Positions 1 through 9,886 of a stretch of DNA of 64,000 nucleotides are shown here, one piece after another. The notes under the pieces were generated by a model. That model was not told the origin of the DNA and searched no databases. It saw only the letters and a program-made list of their open reading frames with translations. Position 1 is the stretch's first letter; each line of letters opens with the position of its first letter. The position numbers and the translations under genes are program-made. Source of the stretch: Desulfobacteraceae bacterium. GTDB lineage: Bacteria; Desulfobacterota; Desulfobacteria; Desulfobacterales; Desulfosalsimonadaceae. The stretch is from positions 1 through 64,000 of the forward strand of contig JAABSH010000001.1 of assembly GCA_011390465.1 (NCBI GenBank). The letters run 5' to 3'.

Positions 1-445
1 ATTAAAATAAATAAGCCCATATTAATCGTATCCTGAAATTAACTTAAAGACCCAATTTTTTTCGTCACTATTTAGTTTTCAAAGATCAATGGTGTTACAC
101 TCTGGTATCAAAAATGGCGTTTGTTACGCTTTTTGAAAAGAACAATTTTTTCGCCCCGTGAGGCAATCTGATATTTATATGCTTAAAAATTTTCTATGTC
201 AATCTTTTTTTTGACTCTCTGAAATTTTTTTAAGCGGTTTCTTTCTGCGTCAAATTGTTTCCGGCAAAAAGATTATGCGGTTCTACATGCCGCCCCTTTC
301 TTTGTCAACCCTTAATTCAAAAAAATTCCTTTTTTTATAAATATCCCTTTATCTCTGATTTTACCGGCTCAGCGCACCCTTAAGACCGTTATCAGACCTT
401 GCTGTTTTTTTTAGGGATAAATAACTGATTGTATTATTTATAACC
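1..445. other. AT-rich intergenic region with no recognised gene
   Basis: This is an AT-rich stretch beyond the 3' end of the biotin genes, with runs of T and A. I see no open reading frame with a plausible start and ribosome binding site, no tRNA and no clear repeat. It may hold promoters for a gene left of the window, but no convincing -35/-10 pair stands out. Confidence 0.5.
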
Positions 446-464
446 CCAAAAACCCCTTAGGGGC
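446..464 (-). terminator. Probable intrinsic terminator after bioD
   Basis: On the minus strand a CCCC-TAA-GGGG hairpin is followed directly by TTTTT, about 20 nt past the bioD stop codon. The stem is only 4 bp but all G-C. It would end the guaB-to-bioD direction of transcription. Confidence 0.5.
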
Positions 465-479
465 AATCAATTTCATCGG

Positions 480-1127
480 CTAAAACGCAGCGAATTTTCC
501 AAAAAATTGATGATATGCTTTTTGCAGGCCGTCGCGATCAACAGAAGCAAGCCGGTCAAGCACTGCCACCACCGGCACCCGGCCATACGTTTCAACGGCA
601 TCCCTGTTTATCCGGTTCCTTGCACCGTTCATCACCACCCCGGCCACGGGAATCGCCCGCTGGCGCAGCGCCATTAGAGACAAGAGGGTATGATTGATGG
701 TGCCAAGGGTACTGCGGGCCACCAGCAGCACGGGCAGCTTCAGATGCAGGATCAGATCCAGCATAAACGCGTTCCGGTTCAGGGGAACCATCAGTCCCCC
801 TGCCCCTTCCACAATCAGGCGGGGACAGGTTGATGGGTCCGGCAGGGTGACTTTTTCCAGGTCAATATGGATGCCGTCAATGGCAGCAGCGGCATGAGGC
901 GACAACGGTTGCGAAAGCCGGTAAGTTTCCGGCAGAAAATGCCCCTTCGGCAGGCGGGTTTTTTGACGCACCCAGGCCGTATCCGTGGAATCCAGGGTCC
1001 CGCTTTGCACTGGTTTCCAGTAAACCGCTTTTGTTCCGGCCACCAGGATGGCGCTGACAACGGTTTTGCCCACTTCTGTGTCCGTTCCGGCAACAAAAAG
1101 CCGGTCCGGCAGATCAGCAACCACCAT
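480..1127 (-). CDS. bioD: Dethiobiotin synthetase
   Basis: This enzyme closes the ureido ring of dethiobiotin from 7,8-diaminopelargonic acid, CO2 and ATP, the penultimate step of biotin synthesis, in the cytosol. The 215-residue length is normal for the family. The P-loop GTDTEVGKT lies at residues 14-22, the KPVQSG substrate-binding motif at 38-43, and the VEGAGGLMVP segment, which carries the second ATP/Mg loop, at about 106-114. It is the last gene of the minus-strand run, 24 nt after bioF, and is followed by a short terminator hairpin. BioA and BioB are not in the window. Confidence 0.95.
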   Translation of the reverse strand: MVVADLPDRLFVAGTDTEVGKTVVSAILVAGTKAVYWKPVQSGTLDSTDTAWVRQKTRLPKGHFLPETYRLSQPLSPHAAAAIDGIHIDLEKVTLPDPSTCPRLIVEGAGGLMVPLNRNAFMLDLILHLKLPVLLVARSTLGTINHTLLSLMALRQRAIPVAGVVMNGARNRINRDAVETYGRVPVVAVLDRLASVDRDGLQKAYHQFFGKFAAF

Positions 1128-1151
1128 AAGGACGCTCCAGCCGGATGATCA

Positions 1152-2327
1152 TTATTTCCGACGCTGCCATTTTTCCATCAACTCGACCAGACGGTCAATG
1201 TGGTGCCGGGCATGCGAAACAGACAAGGATATGCGTATCCGCGAGGCCCCTTCCGGCACCGTGGGCGGCCGGATGGCGGTAATAAGGATGCCGTTTTCTT
1301 CAAGAAAACCGGACAGGTCAAGCGCATCCTGCGCTTTTCCGATCAATACCGGAACAATCTGGGTGGCGGAATTGCCGGTTTCCCATCCCTGATCATGAAG
1401 GCACTGGCGCAGGTATTGGGCATTTTTCTGAAGCAATCGCCGTTCTTCGTCCATTTCCGGAATGATTTCAAGGGCCCCGTCCACCGCTCCCATCACTGCC
1501 GGGGGCAGAGCAGTGCTGTAAATCAGACCGGCACAGAAATTCACCATATAGTGTTTCAGATTTTCAGCGCACGCAAAGTAAGCGCCAAAAGCACCGCCGG
1601 CTTTTCCAAAGGTGCCGATGACAAGATCAATGTCATGCCCGCAGCTCAGCCCCATGCCCTTGCTCCCGAAGACACCTGTGGCATGGGCATCATCCACGAT
1701 CAGAAACGCATTGTATTGTTTTGCCAGATGGACAATGCCCGCCAGATCCGCTACATCCCCGTCCATGCTGAACACGGATTCCGTCACGATAAAAATCCGG
1801 CTGACATGATTATCTAAAGGCTGTTCAAGCAATTGCGACAGATGGGTCAGATCATTGTGCCGGTAAACCTTCACACGGCACCGGGCCAGGCGGCAGGCCT
1901 GAATCAGGCTGTTATGGTTCAATGCGTCGGAAAAGATCAAAGAATTTTGATCCGCAAGCGCCGGTATGGCGGAAATATTTGCCTGAAATCCAGTGGCCAG
2001 CACCAGCGCCGCCGGGGTCTTCTTCAACCGGGCCAGCTTGGTTTCTATTTTCCTGTAAAAATCATAGTTTCCGCAAATCAGGCGGGAAGCAGTGGCACCG
2101 GCCCCGTATTGACGGATAAATTCAATGGCCCGCTCCTGAAGCCGGGGGTGCCGGGCCAGCCCCAGGTAATCATTGGAACAGAAATTTATCATGGTCCGGC
2201 CGCTGGCCTTAATTTCAGGGCTGTTCAGCGGTGTGACATCCCGGAGACGGCGAAGACGCCGGTTTTTTATCCGTTGATCCAGGGCCGCCTCAATAAAACC
2301 GTATTTATCCTGGCAGCAGAAGTCCAT
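1152..2327 (-). CDS. bioF: 8-amino-7-oxononanoate synthase
   Basis: This PLP enzyme condenses pimeloyl-thioester with L-alanine to give 8-amino-7-oxononanoate (KAPA), the first ring-forming precursor in biotin synthesis. At 391 residues it has the usual size of an alpha-oxoamine synthase. SNDYLGL is at 51-57, the DDAHATG cofactor-binding motif at 212-218, and the PLP lysine is K242 in TFGKAGG. The start codon immediately follows the stop of the upstream aminotransferase gene, so the two are probably translationally coupled; bioD follows 24 nt later. Confidence 0.95.
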   Translation of the reverse strand: MDFCCQDKYGFIEAALDQRIKNRRLRRLRDVTPLNSPEIKASGRTMINFCSNDYLGLARHPRLQERAIEFIRQYGAGATASRLICGNYDFYRKIETKLARLKKTPAALVLATGFQANISAIPALADQNSLIFSDALNHNSLIQACRLARCRVKVYRHNDLTHLSQLLEQPLDNHVSRIFIVTESVFSMDGDVADLAGIVHLAKQYNAFLIVDDAHATGVFGSKGMGLSCGHDIDLVIGTFGKAGGAFGAYFACAENLKHYMVNFCAGLIYSTALPPAVMGAVDGALEIIPEMDEERRLLQKNAQYLRQCLHDQGWETGNSATQIVPVLIGKAQDALDLSGFLEENGILITAIRPPTVPEGASRIRISLSVSHARHHIDRLVELMEKWQRRK

Positions 2328-3461
2328 TTATCCGTAAAACGCTTTTATGCGGTCCACCACAAAGGCAATCTGCTCCTCAGACAGTTCCGGATACACCGGC
2401 AGGGCCAGGGTATGGCCGGCGGCATATTCAGAGACAGGAAAATCACCAGGGCCATATCCCAGATCCGCAAAACACTGCTGAAGATGAAGGGGCACGGGAT
2501 AATAAATTTCACAGCCAATGCCGCTCTGGATCAAAAAATCTCTCAACCCATCCCTTTTTTCAGGCACCTGAATGACAAACTGATTGTAAATATGCCGGTT
2601 CTGCTTCTCTATCGGTATCCGGATCATATGGCTTAAACCAGCGGTTTCGATCAGGGCCTTATACTGTGCGGCATTTTTCTGACGGGCGGCCGTCCATTGA
2701 TCCAGATATTTCAGCTTGATGGATACAATGGCGGCCTGAAGCGCGTCCAGCCGGAAATTGCCGCCAATGGCAGAGTGATAATATTTGGGATGGCCTCCGT
2801 GCACCCTCAGAATTTTCAGGGTTTCATAGCGGTCCGCGGAATTGGTGGTCACAATGCCGCCATCGCCAAACCCGCCGAGGTTTTTCGACGGGAAAAATGA
2901 AAAACATCCGAAATCCCCCATGGCGCCGGCCCGTTTTCCCTGATATTCCGACCCGATGGCCTGGGCCGCATCTTCAATTACCAGCAGATGATATTTTTCC
3001 GCTATCTCCAGAACAGGCGCCATCTCCGCACACTGGCCATACAAATGCACCGGAATAATGGCTTTTACACTGCGGCGTGCCGCCGCCGGCATGGCGGCAA
3101 GAACCGCTTCAATACTTTCCGGTGCGATATTATAGGTTTCCGGCTCGATATCCGCGAACACCGGAATCGCGCCCAACCGGCTCACGGCCCCGGCAGTGGC
3201 AAAAAACGTATACGGCGTGGTCATCACCCGGTCTCCCGGGCCGATACCGGCCGCCATTAATGACAGCAGCAGCCCGTCCGTGCCGGAAGAAACCCCCACG
3301 GCATATGCTGACGAACAATATTCGGCAATTTCCGCCTCCAGCTGCTCCACATAGGGGCCGAGGATAAAATACTGGCTTTCATATATTTTTTCAGTAACCG
3401 CAAGGCACTCGGCTTTTATGGACTGATACTGGGCTTTTAAATCAAGCAACGGAACCTGCAT
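2328..3461 (-). CDS. DegT/DnrJ/EryC1/StrS-family PLP aminotransferase
   Basis: This is a 377-residue fold-type I aminotransferase of the sugar-aminotransferase family. The SSGTDGL cofactor-phosphate motif is at 58-64, EDAAQAIG at 163-170, and the PLP lysine K193 sits in SFFPSKNLGG. Family members usually aminate nucleotide-linked keto-sugars for LPS or antibiotic sugars. Here the gene is directly upstream of bioF with no gap, the context where bioA could be expected, while no sugar-nucleotide genes are near. The substrate cannot be told from sequence alone. The family call is firm; any role in biotin synthesis is inference. Confidence 0.88.
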   Translation of the reverse strand: MQVPLLDLKAQYQSIKAECLAVTEKIYESQYFILGPYVEQLEAEIAEYCSSAYAVGVSSGTDGLLLSLMAAGIGPGDRVMTTPYTFFATAGAVSRLGAIPVFADIEPETYNIAPESIEAVLAAMPAAARRSVKAIIPVHLYGQCAEMAPVLEIAEKYHLLVIEDAAQAIGSEYQGKRAGAMGDFGCFSFFPSKNLGGFGDGGIVTTNSADRYETLKILRVHGGHPKYYHSAIGGNFRLDALQAAIVSIKLKYLDQWTAARQKNAAQYKALIETAGLSHMIRIPIEKQNRHIYNQFVIQVPEKRDGLRDFLIQSGIGCEIYYPVPLHLQQCFADLGYGPGDFPVSEYAAGHTLALPVYPELSEEQIAFVVDRIKAFYG

Positions 3462-3491
3462 AACAATATCCTTTTCACTAAAACGCGGGCG

Positions 3492-4007
3492 TTAAAAATA
3501 ATAAGTCATATGGAGCATGGAGGTTGTCCCGAACCGGACATCAGATCCCAGAAACTCTCCGACCCCAAGCTGAAGCCCGATATTTCCGCCGATACTGAAT
3601 TTTTCACTGAAGCGGTATTCAGCACCCAGGTGCGGATTCAGGGTCACGGCAATATCTGATCCGTCTTCATCCACATAATCAATAAACAAATCACCACCCA
3701 CATAGGGCCTTAGCTGTTCATCAGAGAGATAATAATCAAATCCGGCACCAATGGTAAAAAGAAAAAGGTCATCGCCGTGGTCCATGTCCGCAAGGCCAAA
3801 CCCCATCCGCGGGGTGATGGAAAAATCTCCCATATCCATCTTTAGTCCCACCAGACCCTCTTCAATATCCAAAGGCGACATGCGCGTTGACGCCTGCAGC
3901 CCCAGGTCATAGGCTGCCCCTATGGAAACAAACCCCATAAAAAAGCTCTGGCACAGCAAAAATGCCCCCATAATCATCCAATATTTTGTATTGATCCTCT
4001 GCTTCAT
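3492..4007 (-). CDS. Small outer-membrane beta-barrel protein
   Basis: This is a 171-residue exported protein of unknown function. The N-terminus has a signal-like hydrophobic stretch (about residues 10-30, containing AFLLCQSFFMGFVSIGAAY). The rest alternates polar and hydrophobic residues with Gly and aromatics and ends in a C-terminal aromatic residue (TYYF), the signature of BAM-inserted barrels. The size suggests eight strands, as in OmpA/OmpX-like proteins. The ATG follows a good AGGAGG sequence. It lies between dnaE and the aminotransferase gene, with no evident functional link. Confidence 0.7.
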   Translation of the reverse strand: MKQRINTKYWMIMGAFLLCQSFFMGFVSIGAAYDLGLQASTRMSPLDIEEGLVGLKMDMGDFSITPRMGFGLADMDHGDDLFLFTIGAGFDYYLSDEQLRPYVGGDLFIDYVDEDGSDIAVTLNPHLGAEYRFSEKFSIGGNIGLQLGVGEFLGSDVRFGTTSMLHMTYYF

Positions 4008-4018
4008 TGTTTTCCTCC

Positions 4019-7000
4019 TTAGACTGATTTACCTTTTGCAGAATTCCTGAATCTTCCCCGGATCACTTTTTTGCCGTTATTCTCCGCCGGATCCGGTATC
4101 TGCTGAATCGGTGCGCACTGGGTGGTCACTGCCGGGTATCCCAGCAGCCGGTTCACTTCATTTACCAGTGCGCTGCCGGGCCGCAGTTTCATTTCTCCGG
4201 GCAGTTCAATAATGGTTTCCGTTTTTTCAGGGACTTTCACATGGAGAAACCCCTTGCACTGACCGGGATAGTGTTTCAGCACCGCGTGAAGATCGGTTAA
4301 TGCTTTTGTATCGGTTTTCAGCGCGTCAATGGCCAGATGAACACTGGCGGACCACAGGGCCTCCACCTGGGCCATGGGTACGATATGTTCGGCAATGATT
4401 TTGGCAAATTTTTCATTTTTCTGAAGCCTGCCCTGAACAAACACCGGCGCATCCTCGATCAGGATATCCCGGCTCTGCTCATAAACTGAGGCGAACACCG
4501 TGACTTCCACTGATCCGTTAATGTCTTCCAGATCCACAAACGCCATGGTATTGCCCCGCTTGTCCATGATCATTTTGCTGGCGCGAATCATCCCGCCGAT
4601 ACGGACCGCAGCCCCGTCCAGAACCCCTTCTTCGGTTATGGCAAGGGCGTTGGTGCTGGCAAATTTATCGATCAGCTCCTGATAGGCATCCAGGGGATGA
4701 CCGGTAATATAAAACCCGATGGCCTCTTTTTCCAGATTCAATTTCTGCTTTTCATCCCATTCCTCAATTTCCGGCAAGGCCGGCGGGTTCAGCTCTTTGC
4801 GGCCGGAAGCATCCCCGAACAGGCTCATCTGCGGATCTGCGGCCTCTTTCTGAACTCTCTGGCCGTAATCCAGCGCATCCTCCACCGCCGCCATCATCTG
4901 GGAACGCCGGGCGCCGGTGGAATCAAAGGCCCCGCACTGAATCAGGCTCTCCAGGACCCGTTTGTTGACTTTCCGCACATCCACCCGCTGGCAGAACTCA
5001 AACAGGGAATTGAAATCTCCCTGCTGACGGGTTTCAACAATGGAGTCAATGGCGGATTCTCCCACATTTTTCACGGCAGCCAGTCCGAACCGGATGGCAT
5101 CCCCGGAAACGGAAAATCCTTTCTGGCTTTCATTAATATCCGGCGGCAGCACCGAAATATTGTGATTGCGGCATTCCGCAATATATTTCACCACATTGTC
5201 CAGGGTGTTCATTTCCGAGGTCAGCACGGCTGCCATGTATTCCACCGGAAAATGGGCCTTTAAATAAGCGGTCTGAAATGCAATGAGCGCATAGGCGGCA
5301 CTGTGGGATTTGTTGAATCCGTAACCTGCGAATTTTTCGATCAGCCCGAACAGTTCAGCGGCTTTTTCTTTGGGAATGTTGTTTTTTACCGCCCCGTCCA
5401 CAAACCGGTCCAGCTGTTTGGCCATGACCTCGGGAATTTTTTTGCCCATGGCCTTTCGCAGGCCGTCGGCTTCGGCCATGGAATAATTTGCCAGCTGGCT
5501 GGCAATTTTCATGACCTGTTCCTGATACAGAATCACCCCATAGGTGGGCTTTAAAATGGGCGCCAGCTCAGGCACCAGATAGCTTACTTCCCGCCGGCCA
5601 TGCTTGCAGTCCACATAATCATCCACCATGCCGCTGCCCATGGGACCGGGCCGGTAAAGGGCCACGAGGGCGGTTACTTCGGCAAAATTTTCCGGTTTCA
5701 GGCGAATGATCAAATCCTTCATTCCCGTGCTTTCCAGCTGAAATACGGCTGAGGTATCTCCGGCCGCCAGAAGCGCGTAGGTTTTTTTATCCGTTAAATC
5801 CAGATGGGCCAGATCCGGCGGGGTTTTGCCCTGATCTTTGATGATTCTCAGGGCATCGGCAATGATGGTAAGGTTGCGCAACCCCAGGAAATCAAACTTT
5901 ACCAGTCCGATATTCTCCACTTTTTTCATATCAAGCTGGGTCAGCACTTCCCCGCGTTTTCCCCGATACAGGGGAAGATATTCCACCAGTGGCTTGTCCC
6001 CGATCACCACCCCGGCCGCGTGGGTGGAGGCATGACGGTTCAACCCTTCCAGGGTTTTTGAAATTTCAATGAGATCCGCAAATTCCCGGTTGTTTTCAAC
6101 CTTTTCCCTGAGCCGGGGTTCTTTTTCCAGGGCTTTTTCAATGGTAATGTTTAAATCTTCCGGCACCAGCTTGGCAATGATATCCACCTCGCTCAGGGGA
6201 ATGTCCAGGGCCCGGCCCACGTCCCGGATCACGGCCCGGGCTTTCATTTTTCCGAAGGTAATGATCTGGGCCACGTAATCCCCGCCGCCGTACCGGTCCA
6301 CCACGTAATGATACACCGCTTCCCGGCCGTTGATGCAAAAATCCACATCAATATCCGGCATGCTGATGCGGGACGGATTCAAAAACCGTTCAAAAATAAG
6401 ACCATGCTCAATGGGATCCAGATCGGTAATGCTCAGGGAATAAGCCACCAGGGAGCCCGCGGCAGACCCCCGGCCCGGACCGACGGGAATACCGTTTTTC
6501 TTCGAATATTCGATAAAATCGGCAACAATGAGAAAATAGCCCGGAAATCCCATGTCATTGATCACGGATATTTCATAATCCACCCGTTCTTTATAGACCG
6601 TTTCATCAGCGTCTGGGTTTTTGGCCCGGACAATGGCCATTTTTTCCGCAAACCCGGCACGGACTTTTTCCTCAAAAAGCTGGGCTTCGGATTTTTCAGT
6701 GGTTAAATCAAATTTCGGAAAATGAAACGTGTTAAAGTCAAAATCCACATGGCATCGCTCCGCAATGGCCAAGGTGTTTTCAATGGCCCCGGGATAATCC
6801 GCGAAATCCGCAATCATGGTAGCACTGGATTTAAAATACAGTTCATCCGTACTGAATCTAAACCGATTGGCATCTTTTACCGTGCGGCCGGTCTGGATGC
6901 ATAACAGCACATCATGGGCTTTGACATCTTCCTGGTTCAGGTAATGGCAGTCATTGGTGGCCACCATGGGGATACCCAGACGGTGATGCATGTCCAGCAA

Positions 7001-7588
7001 ACCCTGATTGACGATTTCCTGATCCGGAATGCCGTTATGCTGGGCTTCCAGAAAAAAATTATTCTCACCAAACAGGTCCACAAAAAATTTTGCCGCCGCG
7101 TCCGCCGCCTCAGTTTTTCCGGCCCTCAGCAACATGGGAATTTCGCCTTTTAAACAGGCGGACAATCCAATGAGCCCGCTGCTGTGTTCGGCCAGAATCT
7201 GCTTGTCAATGCGGGGCCGGTGATAAAACCCCTCCAGGCTGGCTTTGGTGGCCAGGGCGCAGAGATTTTTATATCCTTCCTGATTTTCCGCCAAAAGTAC
7301 CAGGTGGGACACGCCTTTGTGGTCCGCGGGGGTCTTGTCGTAAAGGGTCCGGGGGGCCACATAGCACTCGCACCCGATCAGGGGCTTGATTCCCGCCTGC
7401 CGGGCCTGCTGAAAAAAATCCACCACGCCGAACATGGTGCCGTGGTCCGTAATGGCCACCGACGGCATGCCGTCGGCCCGGGCCTTTTCCAGCAGAGCGC
7501 CAATGCGGATGGCCCCGTCCAGCAGGCTGTATTCCGTATGAACGTGCAAATGGACAAATTTACCGGGACTTTTGGTTTCAGGCATCAT
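4019..7588 (-). CDS. dnaE: DNA polymerase III subunit alpha
   Basis: This is the catalytic subunit of the replicative polymerase. The 1189 residues have the order of a DnaE1-type protein: an N-terminal PHP domain beginning with HLHVHTEYSLLDG (about 13-25), the palm with the catalytic PDIDVDF motif near residue 412, thumb/fingers, helix-hairpin-helix elements, and a C-terminal OB domain (around residue 990-1060) followed by the tau-binding region. Typical length is 1150-1190. The start lies 5 nt after the guaB stop, so the two genes are probably cotranscribed. No proofreading domain is present, as is normal for DnaE. Confidence 0.97.
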   Translation of the reverse strand: MMPETKSPGKFVHLHVHTEYSLLDGAIRIGALLEKARADGMPSVAITDHGTMFGVVDFFQQARQAGIKPLIGCECYVAPRTLYDKTPADHKGVSHLVLLAENQEGYKNLCALATKASLEGFYHRPRIDKQILAEHSSGLIGLSACLKGEIPMLLRAGKTEAADAAAKFFVDLFGENNFFLEAQHNGIPDQEIVNQGLLDMHHRLGIPMVATNDCHYLNQEDVKAHDVLLCIQTGRTVKDANRFRFSTDELYFKSSATMIADFADYPGAIENTLAIAERCHVDFDFNTFHFPKFDLTTEKSEAQLFEEKVRAGFAEKMAIVRAKNPDADETVYKERVDYEISVINDMGFPGYFLIVADFIEYSKKNGIPVGPGRGSAAGSLVAYSLSITDLDPIEHGLIFERFLNPSRISMPDIDVDFCINGREAVYHYVVDRYGGGDYVAQIITFGKMKARAVIRDVGRALDIPLSEVDIIAKLVPEDLNITIEKALEKEPRLREKVENNREFADLIEISKTLEGLNRHASTHAAGVVIGDKPLVEYLPLYRGKRGEVLTQLDMKKVENIGLVKFDFLGLRNLTIIADALRIIKDQGKTPPDLAHLDLTDKKTYALLAAGDTSAVFQLESTGMKDLIIRLKPENFAEVTALVALYRPGPMGSGMVDDYVDCKHGRREVSYLVPELAPILKPTYGVILYQEQVMKIASQLANYSMAEADGLRKAMGKKIPEVMAKQLDRFVDGAVKNNIPKEKAAELFGLIEKFAGYGFNKSHSAAYALIAFQTAYLKAHFPVEYMAAVLTSEMNTLDNVVKYIAECRNHNISVLPPDINESQKGFSVSGDAIRFGLAAVKNVGESAIDSIVETRQQGDFNSLFEFCQRVDVRKVNKRVLESLIQCGAFDSTGARRSQMMAAVEDALDYGQRVQKEAADPQMSLFGDASGRKELNPPALPEIEEWDEKQKLNLEKEAIGFYITGHPLDAYQELIDKFASTNALAITEEGVLDGAAVRIGGMIRASKMIMDKRGNTMAFVDLEDINGSVEVTVFASVYEQSRDILIEDAPVFVQGRLQKNEKFAKIIAEHIVPMAQVEALWSASVHLAIDALKTDTKALTDLHAVLKHYPGQCKGFLHVKVPEKTETIIELPGEMKLRPGSALVNEVNRLLGYPAVTTQCAPIQQIPDPAENNGKKVIRGRFRNSAKGKSV

Positions 7589-7593
7589 AATGA

Positions 7594-9057
7594 TTATTCA
7601 ATACTGTAGTTGGGCGCTTCTTTGGTGATAATGACATCATGGGCATGGCTTTCCCGCAAGCCCGCGGCGCTGATTTTGATAAACCGCGCCTTTTCCCGGA
7701 GCTCTTCAATGGTGCGGCATCCCACATACCCCATGCCGGATTTGAGGCCCCCCACCAGCTGGAAAATATTTTCCGCCAGGGTTCCCCGGTACGGCACCCG
7801 GCCCACGATGCCTTCGGGCACCAGCTTGTCTCCGTCTGTTTCGTCTCCCTGATAGTAGCGATCCTTGCTGCCCTGTTTCATGGCTTCCACAGACCCCATG
7901 CCGCGGTAGGACTTATAACTCCGGCCCTGAAAAATAATTTTTTCTCCCGGGCTTTCCTCGGTGCCGGCAAAAAGCCCGCCGATCATCACGCAATGGGCCC
8001 CGCCGCCGATGGCCTTGGTAATGTCGCCGGAAAATTTAATGCCGCCGTCGGCAATGATGGGCACGCCGGTCTGATTGGAAATGGAACGGCAGTTTAAAAT
8101 GGCGGTCAGCTGGGGCACCCCAATGCCGGCCACAATGCGGGTGGTGCAGATGGAGCCCGGACCAATGCCGATTTTCACGGCATCCACGCCGGCATTGATC
8201 AAATCTTCCGCCCCTTTGGCAGTGCCCACATTACCGGCAATCACATCCACATCCGGATAAGTGCTTTTCAGATATTTGACCGTATTGATCACGTTGGCGG
8301 AATGGCCATGGGATGTATCAATCAAAAGAACATCCACGCCGGCTTTTACCAGTCCTTCGGCCCGATCTTTCATATCCGCGCCCACGCCAACGGCGGCCCC
8401 CACCCGGAGCCTGCCGATGCTGTCTTTGGAAGAACGGGGGTATTTCCGTATTTTTTCAATATCCTTGATGGTAATCATGCCGGAGAGCTGATCCCCGTTT
8501 TTCACCACCAGGAGTTTTTCAATGCGGTGCTGGTGCAGCAGTTTTTTGGATGCTTCCAGATCAATACCTTCGGAAACCGTAATCAGGTTTTCTTTGGTCA
8601 TGACTTCGGACACTTTTTTTTCCAAATTGGTTTCAAACCGGAGATCCCGGTTGGTGACAATGCCCACCAGTCGCTTTCCCTGGGTAACCGGCACCCCGGA
8701 AATCCGAAACTGCTGCATCAGTTTCAGCACCTCCCGGATGGGTTTATCCGGCGTCGTGGTGACGGGATCCACAATCATGCCGCTTTCTGATTTTTTCACA
8801 TGCTTGACTTCCAGGCATTGGGACTCAACACTCATGTTCCGGTGAATAAAACCGATCCCCCCTTCCCGGGCCGCGCTGATGGCAGTGGCTGCCTCGGTCA
8901 CCGTATCCATGGCAGCCGTGACAATGGGAATATTCAAATCAATATTGCGGCTCAGCCGCGTGCTGGTGTTCACTTCACTGGGAAGCACATCCGAATAATT
9001 GGGAAGAAGCAGCACATCATCAAATGAATAGGCTTCTTCAGGTGGTCTTTTTATCAT
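7594..9057 (-). CDS. guaB: Inosine-5'-monophosphate dehydrogenase
   Basis: This enzyme oxidises IMP to XMP with NAD+, the committed step of GMP synthesis. The 487 residues comprise a split TIM barrel with two CBS domains inserted at about residues 95-205. The catalytic cysteine lies in GPGSICTTR and the mobile-flap region in YRGMGS and the following segment. The ATG is preceded by GGAGG at a spacing of about 6 nt. It heads the minus-strand run with dnaE directly behind it. guaA is not in the window. Confidence 0.97.
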   Translation of the reverse strand: MIKRPPEEAYSFDDVLLLPNYSDVLPSEVNTSTRLSRNIDLNIPIVTAAMDTVTEAATAISAAREGGIGFIHRNMSVESQCLEVKHVKKSESGMIVDPVTTTPDKPIREVLKLMQQFRISGVPVTQGKRLVGIVTNRDLRFETNLEKKVSEVMTKENLITVSEGIDLEASKKLLHQHRIEKLLVVKNGDQLSGMITIKDIEKIRKYPRSSKDSIGRLRVGAAVGVGADMKDRAEGLVKAGVDVLLIDTSHGHSANVINTVKYLKSTYPDVDVIAGNVGTAKGAEDLINAGVDAVKIGIGPGSICTTRIVAGIGVPQLTAILNCRSISNQTGVPIIADGGIKFSGDITKAIGGGAHCVMIGGLFAGTEESPGEKIIFQGRSYKSYRGMGSVEAMKQGSKDRYYQGDETDGDKLVPEGIVGRVPYRGTLAENIFQLVGGLKSGMGYVGCRTIEELREKARFIKISAAGLRESHAHDVIITKEAPNYSIE

Positions 9058-9253
9058 AACGCCTCCAAAATATTTGATATCACCGGATTTTCCGGTTTAT
9101 GAATACAATTTGCGAACAATCTTGACAAACTAAATACCACTATAATAATAATTCCTACAACGATTAAATTTCATTTTTCCTCCGGCGCACAGGGCCTTTT
9201 CCATCAGCTCTCTGCCGGGACAAGGCAGCAGAATCAAGGTAAAAGAGACGCGC

Positions 9254-9862
9254 ATGCTGATTTCCATTAATCCGCAAAATCCGCAACCCCGGCTGATTTC
9301 CCAGGCGGTTTCCGTACTCCGGGACGGCGGGATTATTATATATCCCACCGATACCATTTACGGTATCGGCTGTGATATCATGAACAAAAAAGCCATTGAA
9401 AAAATATACTGGATTAAAAACCGGGACAAAAAAAAACCTTTCAGCTTTATCTGTTCAGATCTGAAAAACATCAGCGATTACGCCAAAGTATCCAATTACG
9501 CGTATAAAACCATGAAACGACTGCTGCCGGGACCGTACACGTTTATCCTGGAAGGCTCCCGCATGGTGCCGAAAATCATGCTGACCAAACGGAAAACCGC
9601 CGGCATCCGCGTTCCGGATCATGAAATCTGCCTGAATCTGGTACAGGCGCTGGGACATCCCATCATCTCCACCAGTGCAGACCTGCCGGATAAGGTGATG
9701 ATTGCGGACCCTTCCCTGCTGCACGACCACTACGGCGCCAGCATCGACCTGGTCATTGACGGCGGCCCGGTGTCCCATGAGCCGTCCAGTGTTGTTTCCC
9801 TGATCGGCGATGAACCTGAAATCCTGCGCAAGGGGCTGGGGGACACCAGCATTTTTCAATAA
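9254..9862 (+). CDS. YrdC/Sua5/YciO-family L-threonylcarbamoyladenylate synthase-like protein
   Basis: This 202-residue protein has the YrdC fold. The N-terminal segment DGGIIIYPTDTIYGIGCD (about 25-42) and the KPFSFICSDL motif near 63-72 are typical. True TsaC/Sua5 enzymes make the threonylcarbamoyl-AMP used for the t6A37 modification of ANN-reading tRNAs. The length and motif spelling are closer to the YciO branch, whose role is less certain. It is divergent from guaB across a 196-nt gap and convergent with sppA. Confidence 0.85.
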   Translation: MLISINPQNPQPRLISQAVSVLRDGGIIIYPTDTIYGIGCDIMNKKAIEKIYWIKNRDKKKPFSFICSDLKNISDYAKVSNYAYKTMKRLLPGPYTFILEGSRMVPKIMLTKRKTAGIRVPDHEICLNLVQALGHPIISTSADLPDKVMIADPSLLHDHYGASIDLVIDGGPVSHEPSSVVSLIGDEPEILRKGLGDTSIFQ

Positions 9863-9886
9863 CACGCTATTGCCGCCGGCATCCGG

